Below, piece after piece: positions 1-10,191 of a stretch of DNA of 64,000 nucleotides. A model generated the notes under the pieces. That model was not told the DNA's origin. It did no database searches and saw only the letters and a list, made by a program, of their open reading frames with translations. A program made the translations under genes and the position numbers. This DNA is from Halosolutus halophilus (GTDB taxonomy: Archaea > Halobacteriota > Halobacteria > Halobacteriales > Natrialbaceae), in contig NZ_CP094974.1 in NCBI RefSeq assembly GCF_022869805.1, positions 1,550,001 to 1,614,000 on the forward strand, written 5' to 3'. Each line of letters begins with the position of its first letter. The first letter of the stretch is position 1.

Positions 1-661
1 AGACGGCGGCCAGTTCGGCGACCTGCCCGGCCCACGGTCCCGCGGCGTTGACGACGAAATCGGCATCGAGTCGACCGTCGAGTGTCTCGACGCCCGTCAC
101 CCGCCCGTCGCGATCGGCACTGGCGCTGGTCCCGTCCTCGCGGTGGACGTCGATAACGGGCGTCCTCGTCCGAACGTCGACCCCCGCGTCGGCCGCCGCC
201 CGGGCGTAGGCCTGTAACGCGAGGTGCGGATCGGCGAACCCGTCCGTTTCCGAGTACGTCGCCGCGACGAACCGCTCCGGATCGATCCCGGAACAGTACT
301 CTCGGGCCGCGTCGGGATCGAGCACCTCGCTCGGGACGCCGCGATCGTTCTGCATTGCGACCGCGTCCTCGAACGCCGCGGCAGTCTCGTCGGACCGGGC
401 GAGAAAGAGATACCCCGTCTTCCGGTAGTCGATGTCGGTCCCGAACCGCTCCGTGAACTCGTTCCAGACGCGCATACTCTCGCGGGACAGGTCGACGTTG
501 ACCGGCGTCGAGAACTGCGCACGGATGCCGCCCAGCGCCCGTTCGGTGCTTCCGCCGCCGATCGACCCCTTCTCGCAGACGGTCACGTCGACGCCGCGGT
601 TTGCCAGTGCGTACGCGCTCGAGAGGCCGACGATGCCGCCGCCGACCACGATACCGTGCAT
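1..661 (-). CDS. FAD-dependent amine/amino-acid oxidoreductase (DAO family), 3' part outside window
   Basis: The gene reads leftward from an ATG at 661 and runs off the window, so only about the first 220 residues are seen. The protein opens with a dinucleotide-binding motif (MHGIVVGGGIVGLSSAYAL) followed by an acidic residue ending the second strand, as in the D-amino-acid oxidase/glycine oxidase (DAO) superfamily. A later NAAGPWA segment is the second FAD-contacting signature of this family. It would oxidise an amino acid or N-methyl amine with transfer of electrons to FAD. The substrate cannot be told from sequence. A second DAO gene follows at 740-1843 on the same strand, so the two may be paralogues acting on related substrates. 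Confidence 0.85.
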   Translation of the reverse strand, partial: MHGIVVGGGIVGLSSAYALANRGVDVTVCEKGSIGGGSTERALGGIRAQFSTPVNVDLSRESMRVWNEFTERFGTDIDYRKTGYLFLARSDETAAAFEDAVAMQNDRGVPSEVLDPDAAREYCSGIDPERFVAATYSETDGFADPHLALQAYARAAADAGVDVRTRTPVIDVHREDGTSASADRDGRVTGVETLDGRLDADFVVNAAGPWAGQVAELAAV

Positions 662-739
662 ACGATACCAATCGACACGGCCGGAGAAAAGGGTTCGTTC
701 GAGACCGCGATCGGACGGCGGAATCGATCTCTACAGGCG

Positions 740-1843
740 TCAGAACCGATCGGGTGAGAGTCGATCGTGGACGTCGGGATCGGGCCGGTCGTCGATCTCC
801 TCCTGGACGACCGCGGCGACGGCCGGCGCGAGCGTGATCCCCAGTCCAGTCATCCCACAGGCGACGACGAACCCGTCGACGGCCGTCTCGCCGACGATCG
901 GACGCCCGTCCGGCGTAACCGTCCGGAGACCGATCCACGCGTCGACGACCGACGCGTCCGCGAGCGCGGGGACGACGCTCGCCAGTTCGGGCGCCGAGTC
1001 GACGAACTCCTCCGAGACCGAGAGGTCGTCCGGGTCGTACCGTTGCCCCTCCACGTACGTCGTCAGGAACTCCCCGACCCACGCCCGCGTTCCGTCAGCG
1101 TCGACCGCGGGCCGTACGTACCGATTCGACTCGAAAATCGTGACCGGCGCGTCGATCGGTTCGACCGCCTCGAGTTCGACCATCGGCCCCTGCGTGTGAC
1201 AGAGCGGAAGCGAGACGCCGACCGCCTCGTTCAGGCGCGGTGCCCAGGGCCCCGCCGCGTTGACGACGACGTCCGCGTCCGCGCTTTCGTCGTCGGTCAC
1301 GACGCTCGAGACGGCCCCGTCGGTCGTTTCGACGTCCGTGACCGTGACCCCCGTTCGGACGTCGACGCCGTTTCGGCGTGCACGGTCGGCAAAGGCCGTC
1401 GCGATCGCTGCCGGATCGTCACAGACGGTATCGGCGGGCGTGGAGAGTGCACCGGCGAACCCCGCGGGTTCGACGCCGAATTCGGCCAGATCGGTCGCCT
1501 CGACGAACGACGCGTCGACGCCGTACTCCCGGAGCGTCGTCGCCGATCCGGCGAGTCGATCGGCGAAAACGGGCGTCTCGGCCACGTACAGCGCACCCAG
1601 TCGCTCCACGTCCAGCGACTCGGCCTCGAACAGATCCCGGTAGACCGATCGCGCTCGCGCTCGCATCCGCAGGTCGAACGGGTCCGGTTCGACCGCGGTC
1701 CGCATCACGATTCCCGCGGAGGCCGCCGTCGTTTCGCGGCCGATCTCCGATCGTTCGAGCAGGGTTACGTCGTGGCCGGTCTCGCCCAGCCGCGACGCGA
1801 TTGCGGTGCCGACGATCCCTCCCCCGACGATGACGACGTTCAT
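740..1843 (-). CDS. FAD-dependent oxidoreductase, DAO family (367 aa)
   Basis: The chosen ATG at 1843 places the GxGxxG motif (MNVVIVGGGIVGTAIASRLG) at the extreme N-terminus, normal for the family; a longer reading upstream adds only a basic non-conserved stretch. A VVNAAGPWAPRL segment near residue 195 and a C-terminal GMTGLGITLAPA segment are the usual second and third FAD-binding regions of glycine oxidase/sarcosine oxidase-like enzymes. Length is typical. The gene is divergent from an ornithine-cyclodeaminase-family gene with about 106 bases between them. That suggests shared control of amino-acid catabolism, but substrate identity is inference. Confidence 0.88.
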   Translation of the reverse strand: MNVVIVGGGIVGTAIASRLGETGHDVTLLERSEIGRETTAASAGIVMRTAVEPDPFDLRMRARARSVYRDLFEAESLDVERLGALYVAETPVFADRLAGSATTLREYGVDASFVEATDLAEFGVEPAGFAGALSTPADTVCDDPAAIATAFADRARRNGVDVRTGVTVTDVETTDGAVSSVVTDDESADADVVVNAAGPWAPRLNEAVGVSLPLCHTQGPMVELEAVEPIDAPVTIFESNRYVRPAVDADGTRAWVGEFLTTYVEGQRYDPDDLSVSEEFVDSAPELASVVPALADASVVDAWIGLRTVTPDGRPIVGETAVDGFVVACGMTGLGITLAPAVAAVVQEEIDDRPDPDVHDRLSPDRF

Positions 1844-1949
1844 GCGAGGGACTACCACGGCGGGAAGGAAAGAACCTCCTCCGGTTCCGTCGCGTGAGTT
1901 CGGCCGGCGGCGATACACACTGAAGTACCCGTCCGGCGACCGTCACGAT

Positions 1950-2933
1950 ATGGTACGCGTACTCTCCGACGAGGACGTAGCGTCCGTGCTCGATTTGCCG
2001 GCGCTGTTGCCCGTCGTCGCCGACGCGTTCGAAAAACAACGGACCGGTGCCATCGAACGACCGGAGCGGCCTCACTACCCGATCGGGGTCGGGCTCGATC
2101 CCGACGCGCCGGCCCAGCCGACTGGAACGGGACTGTGCATGCCGGCGTACGTCCACGGGGCCGACTACGCCGCGACGAAACTCGTCACCGTCTGCGAGGA
2201 CAACCCCGAACGCGGGCTGCCGACCGTCACCGCCCAGCTCTCTCTCGCCGACGCCCGGACCGGCCAGCCGGTCGGGTATCTCGCCGGGACGCGGGTCACG
2301 AACGCTCGAACAGGCTGCATCGGCGGTCTCGCCGCGCGCGAACTCGCCGTCGACGAGCCGATCGATCTCGCGCTGATCGGGGCCGGAACGCAGGCCCGCT
2401 GGCAGGCGCGGGCCATCGCCGCCGCGACCGACGACGTCGCGCGGATCCGCGTCTACTCCCCCAGCGAGTCGCGCGAGGAGTGCGCCGACGACCTCGCCGC
2501 CGAACTCGACGTCCCGGCAACTGCGGTCGAGAGCCCCCGGGAGGCGGTCCGGGACGCGACGGTCGTCGTCACGGCGACGACGAGCACCGAGCCGGTCTTC
2601 CCCGGGGAGGCGCTCGAGGACGGCACCCTCGTCGTCGCCGTCGGGGCCTACACCCCCGAGATGCGCGAACTGGACGCCGCGACGATCGATCGCGCAGCGA
2701 CGGTGATCGCCGACGTGCCGGCGGAAGCCGCCGAAACGGGCGACCTGCGCGACCGGCCCGCCCGCGAGATCCAGCCGCTCGCCGACGCGCTCGCCGGTCG
2801 TGGGGGTCGCGAATCGCCCGCGGATGTCGTGGTCGTCGCCAGCGTCGGGACCGCAGTGCTGGACGCTGCGACTGCCGAGTTCGTGTTCGATCGCGCCGCG
2901 GCCAACGACGTCGGCACGACGGTTTCGCTCTGA
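1950..2933 (+). CDS. Ornithine cyclodeaminase / mu-crystallin family NAD(P)-dependent enzyme (327 aa)
   Basis: The protein starts MVRVLSDEDVASVLDL and carries the family signature T-N-A-R-T-G-C-I-G-G-L-A near residue 115, followed by a Rossmann segment with GAGTQARWQARAI. Members of this family convert ornithine to proline, reduce ketimines, or act as alanine dehydrogenase in archaea, and the sequence alone does not separate these. ATG at 1950 was chosen because the upstream open frame is basic and non-conserved. It is divergent from the DAO oxidase at 740-1843, so a role in amino-acid or opine-type catabolism is a reasonable inference. Confidence 0.88.
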   Translation: MVRVLSDEDVASVLDLPALLPVVADAFEKQRTGAIERPERPHYPIGVGLDPDAPAQPTGTGLCMPAYVHGADYAATKLVTVCEDNPERGLPTVTAQLSLADARTGQPVGYLAGTRVTNARTGCIGGLAARELAVDEPIDLALIGAGTQARWQARAIAAATDDVARIRVYSPSESREECADDLAAELDVPATAVESPREAVRDATVVVTATTSTEPVFPGEALEDGTLVVAVGAYTPEMRELDAATIDRAATVIADVPAEAAETGDLRDRPAREIQPLADALAGRGGRESPADVVVVASVGTAVLDAATAEFVFDRAAANDVGTTVSL

Positions 2934-3071
2934 GGCGTCCGTTGGCCACGACACTGAAATACCGGCTTCGAGTAGTAGATTCTAACTGTCTCCAGCGATG
3001 ACTAGATCGGGAGTGGGATCTGGCTACCCAGGCGATCGGTCCGGTCGAGCGCGGCGCGGGGGTGACCAGCC

Positions 3072-4964
3072 GTGACGAAGCGATCGGTGCCGATCGTCGA
3101 CCGGGTCACCGACGCCTTCTTCGCACTCGACACGGACTTCCGGTTCACCTATCTCAACGACCGGGCCGAGGCGCTGCTCGAACGCTCTCGCGAGGAGTTA
3201 CTCGGGCGTGTCATGTGGGACGAGTTCCCGGAAACCGTCGAGACGCAGTTCCCCGACGGCTTCCACCGCGCGATGGACGAACAGGTTTCCGTCTCGTTCG
3301 ATATCTACCACGCACGGATCGAAACCTGGTTCGAGACCCGGGCTTACCCCTCTGAAACCGGGCTCTCGGTCTACATGCGCGACGTCACCGAACGGAAGCG
3401 CCAGGAGACGACGCTGGCCCAGCACGCAGCCGTCGTCGAGGCCGGCCACGACGGCGTCGTGACGCTCGACCGGAACCGCGAAATCGTCTCCGTCAACCGA
3501 TCGCTCGAGTCGTTGCTCGGGGCCGATCGATCCGAGATGATCGGCGAACACGTCGAAATCGTTCCGGAACTGGCCGGGATCGATCCGGTAGATACCCTCG
3601 AGATCGGCCGTGCGATCACCGACGTCGACGTCGGGAACGCCGACAGGCGCAACCTCGAGGTCGCCTTTACCGACGCCGGCGGCACCGATCGGATGGGCGA
3701 GTTCCGGATCGTCCCGATAGCGGACATTCGGGCGACCGTCGGAGTCATCATTCGGGACGTCACCGACCAGCACGAGCACGAGCGCGTCGTCACCTCGCTG
3801 CACGAGATCACCCGATGGCTGCTCGAATCCGACGATCCGGAGGAGATCTGTGCGATCGCCGTCCACGCGGGCAGCGATCTGCTCGAGTTCCCGATCAGCG
3901 GCATCTGGTTGCTCGACGACGAGCACGGCTACCTCGATCCCGTCGCCGGCACCGCGGGTGCCCACGAGGAGTTGGGCGGCCTGCCTCGCTTTTACTCCGG
4001 GGAAGGGCTCGTCTGGAACGTCTTCGAGTCCGGCGAGATCGAACGCTTCGACGACCTCCGTGCGGCCGAGGACCTCTACAACCCCGACTCGCCCATCCGA
4101 TCCGAGATCATCGCCCCGATCGGGACCCACGGCGTCCTCATGACCGGCTCGCTGGAGCCACACCAGTTCGACGAGACCGACGTCGACCTGCTCTCGACGC
4201 TCGTCGAGAACACCCGCGCCGCGCTCGACCGGGCCGATCGGGAGCGGGTGCTTCGCGAGCGAACGACGGAACTCGAACGCCAGACCGAGCGACTCGAGTC
4301 GATCGCAGAGATACTCTCGAACGACCTGAAAGACCAGCTCGAGAGCGTGTCGGAGGCGCTCGAAGACGACCCGGACGAGTGGGCGTTCGCGGTCGCGGAG
4401 GACTCCGTCGGGGCCACGCTCGACAGGGCAGAACAACTCGTCGACGACGTCCGGGAATTCGCCCGGAACGCGTCCGCCGTCGGGACCCGGAGCCGGATCG
4501 ACCTCGAATCGGCGATCGAGACGGCGATCGCTGCCTCTCGCCTCGACGACGACGCGGTCATCGTCGACCAGTCGGCGATGCTCCGGGCCGACGCCGATCG
4601 GTTCGTCCACCTGCTCGAGACGGCGTTCGACAACATCGCCGCCCGTGCCGAGACGGACGTGACGGTCCAGGTAGGACTCGTCGGCTTCGAGAACGCCGGC
4701 CGGTCCGATCGGTCGCGCGACTCGCGCGGATTCTTCCTGCTCGACGACGCCACCGAGATTCCGCCGACCGCCCACGAGCAGGTCCTCGACCCCTCCACCG
4801 ACGACGACACCGCGATCGACGGACTCGGGCTGGCCCTCGTGCGGGCGATCGCGGAGGCCCACGACTGGACGATCGCGGTCGACAACGGCGAGAACGGAGG
4901 GACGCGGATCGAGATCAGGGACGTGACGACGCTCGAAGTACAGGAGTCGCGGACCCGGCGGTGA
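3072..4964 (+). CDS. PAS-PAS-GAF sensor protein with degenerate histidine-kinase module (630 aa)
   Basis: A GTG at 3072 starts the protein. Residues about 5-110 and 115-235 are PAS domains (each ending in the DVTERK/DVTDQH type junction), about 240-385 a GAF domain, 390-415 a coiled coil, and 475-615 a HATPase_c-like fold. An N-box is present (ETAFDNI, Asn521) and a second glycine box (DGLGLALV). The phospho-acceptor box reads LSNDLKDQL around residue 417, with Asn where haloarchaeal kinases have His (LSHDLRNPL). The first glycine box reads DDATEIP instead of DxGPGIP. It may therefore be a pseudokinase or act through a partner. The HalX regulator at 5124-5711 is convergent and may be linked. 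Confidence 0.85.
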   Translation: MTKRSVPIVDRVTDAFFALDTDFRFTYLNDRAEALLERSREELLGRVMWDEFPETVETQFPDGFHRAMDEQVSVSFDIYHARIETWFETRAYPSETGLSVYMRDVTERKRQETTLAQHAAVVEAGHDGVVTLDRNREIVSVNRSLESLLGADRSEMIGEHVEIVPELAGIDPVDTLEIGRAITDVDVGNADRRNLEVAFTDAGGTDRMGEFRIVPIADIRATVGVIIRDVTDQHEHERVVTSLHEITRWLLESDDPEEICAIAVHAGSDLLEFPISGIWLLDDEHGYLDPVAGTAGAHEELGGLPRFYSGEGLVWNVFESGEIERFDDLRAAEDLYNPDSPIRSEIIAPIGTHGVLMTGSLEPHQFDETDVDLLSTLVENTRAALDRADRERVLRERTTELERQTERLESIAEILSNDLKDQLESVSEALEDDPDEWAFAVAEDSVGATLDRAEQLVDDVREFARNASAVGTRSRIDLESAIETAIAASRLDDDAVIVDQSAMLRADADRFVHLLETAFDNIAARAETDVTVQVGLVGFENAGRSDRSRDSRGFFLLDDATEIPPTAHEQVLDPSTDDDTAIDGLGLALVRAIAEAHDWTIAVDNGENGGTRIEIRDVTTLEVQESRTRR

Positions 4965-5123
4965 CGGGATCGTATCGTACTGTCACACCGATCCACACCG
5001 ATCGCGGTTCGCAGCCGTCCCCGTCGCGACGGCGCGCGAATCTATCGGGCGGCCGATGACCGTCTCGGACGGACGACGTCTATCTCAGTATCTCGGGCGG
5101 ACCGCGACTGTCGTGCGACAGTA

Positions 5124-5711
5124 TCAGTCCTCGAGAACCGACTCCCGCGTGATGTCCTGACAGATCCGGCGGTAGCCGTCCCCCTCGAGAAGGTCCTGCA
5201 TCGTGTCCGTGACGTCCGTCTTGAGCACGGCCAGCCGATCCTCGAGTTCGGCGTACTTCTGGCTCGTCTTGCGTTCGGCCTCGGTCTTCTGGGCGTCGAG
5301 GAGCGCTTTCTTCGAGGCGAGCGCGAAGAACTCCTGTAACTGTTCGTCGTACGTCGACCTGAGCATCAACTGGTCGATGATCGATTGCAGTTCGTCTTTC
5401 GAGACCGGCTTGACGAGATAGTCGTCGAACCCCATCCCGATGATGTCGAAGTCGGGTTCGACCGCGGTCACCATCGCGACGCGACAGTCGAGTTCGCGCT
5501 CCCGGATGGTATCGAGCACGGTGTCCCCGGACAGTCCCGGCATCCGTCGATCGAGCAGGACGACGTCGACGGTCTCGTCGGTGGCCTCGAGCGCCTCGTT
5601 CCCGTCGTAGGCCGTCTCAACGTCGCACTCCTCGTCGAGCCACGCGGCGTAGAGGTTCGCGAGATCTGGCTCGTCTTCGACGATCAGGACGGACGGGTGG
5701 TCAGGGGGCAT
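5124..5711 (-). CDS. HalX-domain response regulator (195 aa)
   Basis: A receiver domain (residues about 8-120) shows the acidic pocket (VEDEP), the phospho-acceptor Asp in VVLLDRRMPGLSG and the conserved Lys in VKPVSKDEL. The remaining 70 residues are the charged, helical HalX domain found after receivers in haloarchaea, containing a predicted coiled coil. No DNA-binding domain is visible, so output is probably protein-protein. Start at 5711 (MPPDHPSVLIVEDEP) puts the receiver at the N-terminus; a longer upstream reading is non-conserved. It is convergent with the PAS/GAF sensor gene at 3072-4964. Confidence 0.9.
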   Translation of the reverse strand: MPPDHPSVLIVEDEPDLANLYAAWLDEECDVETAYDGNEALEATDETVDVVLLDRRMPGLSGDTVLDTIRERELDCRVAMVTAVEPDFDIIGMGFDDYLVKPVSKDELQSIIDQLMLRSTYDEQLQEFFALASKKALLDAQKTEAERKTSQKYAELEDRLAVLKTDVTDTMQDLLEGDGYRRICQDITRESVLED

Positions 5712-5879
5712 CGACGTGGTCCTCCGGAACTGCGGTTCGTTGGAGGGGTTGTACCGAGAGTATATCAAAATACCGGGCGATCGACGGCGATCGACCCCTG
5801 AATCCCGGCCGGACACGGTCGTGACGTCCGGTTCGACTGCGATCCGGTTTTCAGGGCGTGCCTGGCCCGGTGGGCGGCG

Positions 5880-8036
5880 TCACTGGAGTTCGCGTTCGAT
5901 CGTCGCGCGCCGATCGCGAATCGCGGCCGCGTCGGTCGTGATCGACCGGCCGGCCTCGATCGTGAGTCGGCCGTCGGCCGTCGCCGATCCGAGTTCGTGG
6001 ACCGGCGCGACGCCGTCGAACGCCTCACGGACCGCGTCGGGCGATTCGGTCTGGACGAGTGCTCGGCCCGGCTGTTCGTGAAACAGCGCACCCGCCGGAT
6101 CCGCGCCCGGAATCGTCACCTTGAGCCCCGCGTCCTCGCCGACCATTTCGGCGAGTGCGACGGCCAGGCCACCGTGACTGACGTCGTGAACCGCGCGCGT
6201 CGCGTCGTGGTTCGCGACGCTCACGAGCGCCTCGACGACGGCTCCCGGGTCGTCCGGCAGGGTGGGGAACCGATCGCTGCCGTCGAACTGGGCGAGATAC
6301 TCCGACCCGCCGAGTCGGAGGTCACCGGTCTCGAGGCCGACGTCGCCGACGAGCAGCAGCGTTCCCTCCGGGACGACGGAAAGCGGCGGCGCGTCGTAGC
6401 CGTCTTTCGTCCCCACCATCGCGAGCGTCGGCGTCGGCGGGATCGGTCCGGCCACCGAATCGTTGTACAGCGAAACGTTCCCACCGACGACGGGCGTCGA
6501 GAGCGTCTCGCACATATCCGCGAGTCCGCCGACGATCCCCTCGAAGTCGCCGTAGACGTCCGGTTTCTCGGGGTTGCCGCCGTTCAGGCAGTCGACCGCA
6601 GCGAGCGGCGTCGCGCCTTTGGCCGCGATGTTCGTCGCGTTCTCGAGTGCGATCGCTCGCGCGCCCTCGTAGGGGGCGGCAGTGGTCCAGTTGGGCGCGC
6701 CACCGGACGAGATCGCGAGCCCCTGTTCGGCCTCTCGGACCGCAATAATTGCGGCATCGTCACCCGGCCCGACGCTCGTTCGGACGCCGACCTCGTGATC
6801 GTACTGGCGGTAGACCCACCGCTTCGAGGCGGTATTCGGACTGGAGACGACCGCGTCGAAGGCCGCTTCGAGATCCGCGTCCGGCAGCTCCGTCTCCGGC
6901 TCGTCGGGCACCTCGCTCTCGAGGTCGTTCATCGGCGCGCCTTCGCCGAGGAAGTACGCGTCGACGTCCACGACGGTCTCACACTCGAATTGGCACACGT
7001 AGTTGCCGTCGGTGACCTCGCCGATGACCGAACAGCCGAGATCGAACCGATCGGCGACCTCGCGGACGCGATCGACGTTCTCTGGGGCGACCTCGTAACA
7101 CATCCGCTCCTGGGATTCGGCCAGCAGGATCTCCAGTGCCGACATGTTCGGCTCCCGCTGGTGAACCCGTTCGAGTTCGATGCGGGCGCCGAGGCCGCCC
7201 TTGGCGACCAGTTCGCTCGAGGCACCGCCGAGGCCGGCCGCACCGAGGTCGCGCGCGGACTCGATCAGTCCCTCGTCGACGAGGATCTCGTTGGCCTCGA
7301 TGAGCAACTTCTCCGCGTAGGGGTCGCCGACCTGGACCGCGGGCCGGTCTTCGGTCTCGGCGTCCTCGGCGAGATCCTCGCTGGCGAAACTCGCACCGCC
7401 GAGGCCGTCGCGACCGGTCGCGTTCCCGACGAGTACCAGTTTGTTCCCGGGTTCCTGGGCTTCGGCCGTGACGAGTCGCTCCTCGCTCGTGAGGCCGACG
7501 CAGGCGACGTTTACCAGCGGGTTCCCCTCGTAATCGGGGTGAAAGTCGACGCTCCCGGCGACCGTCGGCACGCCGATACAGTTGCCGTAGTGGCTGATCC
7601 CCTCGACGACGCCCTCGAAGAGGTACTTCGAGTGTTCGCGATCGAACTCGCCGAAGTACAGCGAGTCCGCGAGCGCGATCGGGTACGCGCCCATCGAGAG
7701 GGTGTCCCGGACGATGCCGCCGACGCCCGTCGCCGCGCCGTCGAACGGGTCCACGTAGGAGGGGTGGTTGTGGCTCTCGATGCCCATGGTGATGTACGTC
7801 GAACCGTCCCCGTCGTCGTCGGCCTTCTCACCCGGAAGCGCGACGACTGCCGCGTCGTCGCCCGGCCCCACGACGACCTGCTCGCCCTCGCTCTCGAACG
7901 CCGACAGCAGCGGTCGGGAGGAGCGGTACGCGCAGTGTTCGCTCCACAGGTTCTCGAACAGCGCCGCCTCCGCCGGCGTCGGCTCCCGGTCCAACTCCGA
8001 GGCGACGAGTTCGCGGTCCGAATCGGCAAGACTCAT
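5880..8036 (-). CDS. purL: Phosphoribosylformylglycinamidine synthase subunit II (small-type PurL)
   Basis: The 718-residue protein is the stand-alone PurL of the PurLQS complex of archaea and Gram-positives. It uses ATP and PurQ-derived ammonia to convert FGAR to FGAM in de novo purine synthesis. Visible family features are the N-terminal [15 protein letters not shown] segment, [10 protein letters not shown], the [10 protein letters not shown] segment with its catalytic His, and a second half repeat ([21 protein letters not shown]). Length is typical of the small form. No purQ or purS is in the window. The start ATG at 8036 is directly followed by an [11 protein letters not shown] sequence usual for haloarchaeal PurL. 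Confidence 0.97.
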   Translation of the reverse strand: MSLADSDRELVASELDREPTPAEAALFENLWSEHCAYRSSRPLLSAFESEGEQVVVGPGDDAAVVALPGEKADDDGDGSTYITMGIESHNHPSYVDPFDGAATGVGGIVRDTLSMGAYPIALADSLYFGEFDREHSKYLFEGVVEGISHYGNCIGVPTVAGSVDFHPDYEGNPLVNVACVGLTSEERLVTAEAQEPGNKLVLVGNATGRDGLGGASFASEDLAEDAETEDRPAVQVGDPYAEKLLIEANEILVDEGLIESARDLGAAGLGGASSELVAKGGLGARIELERVHQREPNMSALEILLAESQERMCYEVAPENVDRVREVADRFDLGCSVIGEVTDGNYVCQFECETVVDVDAYFLGEGAPMNDLESEVPDEPETELPDADLEAAFDAVVSSPNTASKRWVYRQYDHEVGVRTSVGPGDDAAIIAVREAEQGLAISSGGAPNWTTAAPYEGARAIALENATNIAAKGATPLAAVDCLNGGNPEKPDVYGDFEGIVGGLADMCETLSTPVVGGNVSLYNDSVAGPIPPTPTLAMVGTKDGYDAPPLSVVPEGTLLLVGDVGLETGDLRLGGSEYLAQFDGSDRFPTLPDDPGAVVEALVSVANHDATRAVHDVSHGGLAVALAEMVGEDAGLKVTIPGADPAGALFHEQPGRALVQTESPDAVREAFDGVAPVHELGSATADGRLTIEAGRSITTDAAAIRDRRATIERELQ

Positions 8037-8295
8037 TCACCTAGGTGGTGAAAGTCGGGCGGTAAATGGGTTTCTATATGCACGATCGTGTATTGATATC
8101 CCCGCCAGGGATCGAGTGACGCGAATCGGGCCCGTCGATCACGGGATCTCGCACGATCGGCGGATCGAACTCCGGGCGAACGGCCGCCGCGCGGGGAATC
8201 GACCGTCGAGACAGCCCGGTCCGCCGACGGTCTTGTGGCGCACCCACCGTCCGCTTATCGGGGCGCTTTTGATCAATCGCGCAAAACGTCAACGT

Positions 8296-8982
8296 GTGCT
8301 GTCGGTCGAACTCCACACGCACTCGTCGCTGTCCTACGACGGCCGCGACCCGGTCGAACTCATCCTGGAGCAGGCCGAGGCCGTCGGTCTCGACGCGATC
8401 GCCGTGACGGACCACGACGAGATCGACGCGAGCCTCGACGCCGTCGAGCGCGCTCCCGAGTACGGACTGGTCGCCATCCCGGGGATCGAGATCTCCAGCA
8501 AGGCCGGTCACATCCTCGGCCTCGGCGTCGAGGAGGCCGTCCCGCCCGGTCTCTCCTACGAGTTGACGATCGAGGCGATCCACGAGCAGGGCGGCCTCGC
8601 GGTGATTCCCCATCCGTTTCAGGAGTCGCGCCACGGCGTCATGGCCCGGATCACGCGCGAGCAACTCGCACTCGGCGACGCGATCGAGATCTACAACTCG
8701 CGGCTGCTGACCGGCCGGGCGAACCGCCAGGCGGAACGCTTCGCGAGGAGCTACGACCTCCCGATGACGGCCGGCAGCGACGCCCACATCAGCGAGATGG
8801 TCGGCCAGGCCGTCACCCGCGTCGACGCCGACGAGCGGTCCGCCGACGCGATCCTCGATGCGATCCGCGAGGGGAGGACGTCCGTCGAGGGGAAACGAAC
8901 GCCGTGGCACATCAGCCTTCGACAGTTCGGCGGCGGCGTCACGCGGCGCATCAGGAACACCGTCGTGGGGCTGCTTGGATGA
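8296..8982 (+). CDS. PHP-domain metal-dependent phosphoesterase (228 aa)
   Basis: GTG at 8296 starts a protein opening (M)LSVELHTHSSLSYDG, the first metal-binding HxH of the PHP fold. A second motif AVTDHDEID and later IPHPF and SDAH motifs supply the rest of the trinuclear metal site. PHP proteins hydrolyse phosphoesters or nucleotides; this short form resembles the stand-alone archaeal PHP phosphoesterases, and its substrate is unknown. Its stop overlaps the start of the next gene by four bases (ATGA), indicating translational coupling with the asparagine-synthase-like protein. Confidence 0.9.
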   Translation: MLSVELHTHSSLSYDGRDPVELILEQAEAVGLDAIAVTDHDEIDASLDAVERAPEYGLVAIPGIEISSKAGHILGLGVEEAVPPGLSYELTIEAIHEQGGLAVIPHPFQESRHGVMARITREQLALGDAIEIYNSRLLTGRANRQAERFARSYDLPMTAGSDAHISEMVGQAVTRVDADERSADAILDAIREGRTSVEGKRTPWHISLRQFGGGVTRRIRNTVVGLLG

Positions 8983-10085
8983 CTCTTCGCGGCGCCGATC
9001 GGGCCCTCGTTCGCGACGCGCTCGCGTCCGGCGACCCGTTCCCGGGCACGACCGGCTTCGCGGGGGCGGTGGACGATCGACTCGTCCGCGACGTCCTCGG
9101 ACGGGTGCCGCTGTTCGTCGAGCACGGGGCCGACGACCCGACGGCGGACGACGCCTGGGCGTTCGAACCGGCCGCGCTCGACGATCCCGACCTCGTTCCC
9201 GCCGGCGCAGTCGTGGGGCCCGACGATCCCGCCCCCACGATCCGCTGGTCCCTCCCCGATCCCGACCCCGAGCCCGATCGTGATGCGGCACTCGATCGGC
9301 TCCGGGAAGCGATCGAGACGGCCGCGAGGGCGGCCAATTCCGGCGCAGGAGACGTCGCCGTCGCGTTCTCCGGCGGCGTCGACTCGGCACTCGTCGCGGA
9401 ACTACTCGACGCGCCGCTGTACGTCGTCGGGTTCCCGGACAGCCACGACGTCGAGGCGGCGCGGGCGGCTGCAGCCGCGATGGACCGCGACCTCACCGTC
9501 GTCGAACTCGAACCGGCCGATCTCGAGCGGGCGGTTCCCGAGGTCGCACGGGCGATCGGGCGCACGAACGCGATGGACGTCCAGATCGCGCTCCCGCTCT
9601 ACCTGGTCGGCGAGCGGGTCGCCGCCGACGGGTTCGACGCGCTCGCGCTCGGTCAGGGGGCCGACGAACTGTTCGGCGGCTACGAGAAGGTCGTCCGACT
9701 CGATCACCGCGTCGACGCCGACACGGTTCGCGGGGCGGTCCGGGAGGGGATCCGGAGTCTCCCCGATCAGCTTCCGCGGGACGCGCTCACCGTCGAATCG
9801 ACGGGGCTCCGACCGGTGACGCCGTTACTCCACGACGCCGTGGTCGACGCCGCCCTTCGCCTTCCCGACGAGTTGCTGGCCGACGAGGAGACGCGAAAAC
9901 GCGGCTTTCGGCTCGTCGCAGGCGAGCACCTGCCCGACGAGGTCGCCGTCCGGGAGAAGAAGGCCGTTCAGTACGGGAGTCTCGTCGCCCGCGAACTCGA
10001 TCGGCTCGCGAGACAGGCCGATTACAAACGCCGGATGGACGACCACGTCACGAAGTACGTCGAATCGCTGCTCGGAGACGGGTAG
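8979..10085 (+). CDS. Asparagine-synthase-like PP-loop ATPase without glutaminase domain (368 aa)
   Basis: The PP-loop SGGVDS lies at residues 131-136, followed by a conserved GQGADELFGGY segment typical of the asparagine synthetase C-terminal domain. The N-terminus lacks the Cys2 class-II glutaminase domain of AsnB. The enzyme adenylates a carboxylate, and amide nitrogen would have to come from free ammonia or another protein. An actual role in asparagine synthesis is uncertain. The gene is coupled to the PHP gene upstream through an ATGA overlap. The first 100 residues are acidic and low complexity (repeated PD dipeptides), as often in haloarchaeal linkers. Confidence 0.85.
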   Translation: MTLRGADRALVRDALASGDPFPGTTGFAGAVDDRLVRDVLGRVPLFVEHGADDPTADDAWAFEPAALDDPDLVPAGAVVGPDDPAPTIRWSLPDPDPEPDRDAALDRLREAIETAARAANSGAGDVAVAFSGGVDSALVAELLDAPLYVVGFPDSHDVEAARAAAAAMDRDLTVVELEPADLERAVPEVARAIGRTNAMDVQIALPLYLVGERVAADGFDALALGQGADELFGGYEKVVRLDHRVDADTVRGAVREGIRSLPDQLPRDALTVESTGLRPVTPLLHDAVVDAALRLPDELLADEETRKRGFRLVAGEHLPDEVAVREKKAVQYGSLVARELDRLARQADYKRRMDDHVTKYVESLLGDG

Positions 10086-10191
10086 CGGGCCCGTGATCCG
10101 TCGTCCATTTTCTGACGAATTTTCGATGAGAGGTGAGTCTGGGACGAGTAATACCGATCCTGAAGGCCCCAGCCACGACCGCACCCCCGCG

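Noticed and set aside
5997-8051. 684-codon plus-strand frame opposite purL
   Set aside because: Antisense shadow of a strongly conserved purL; composition not protein-like.
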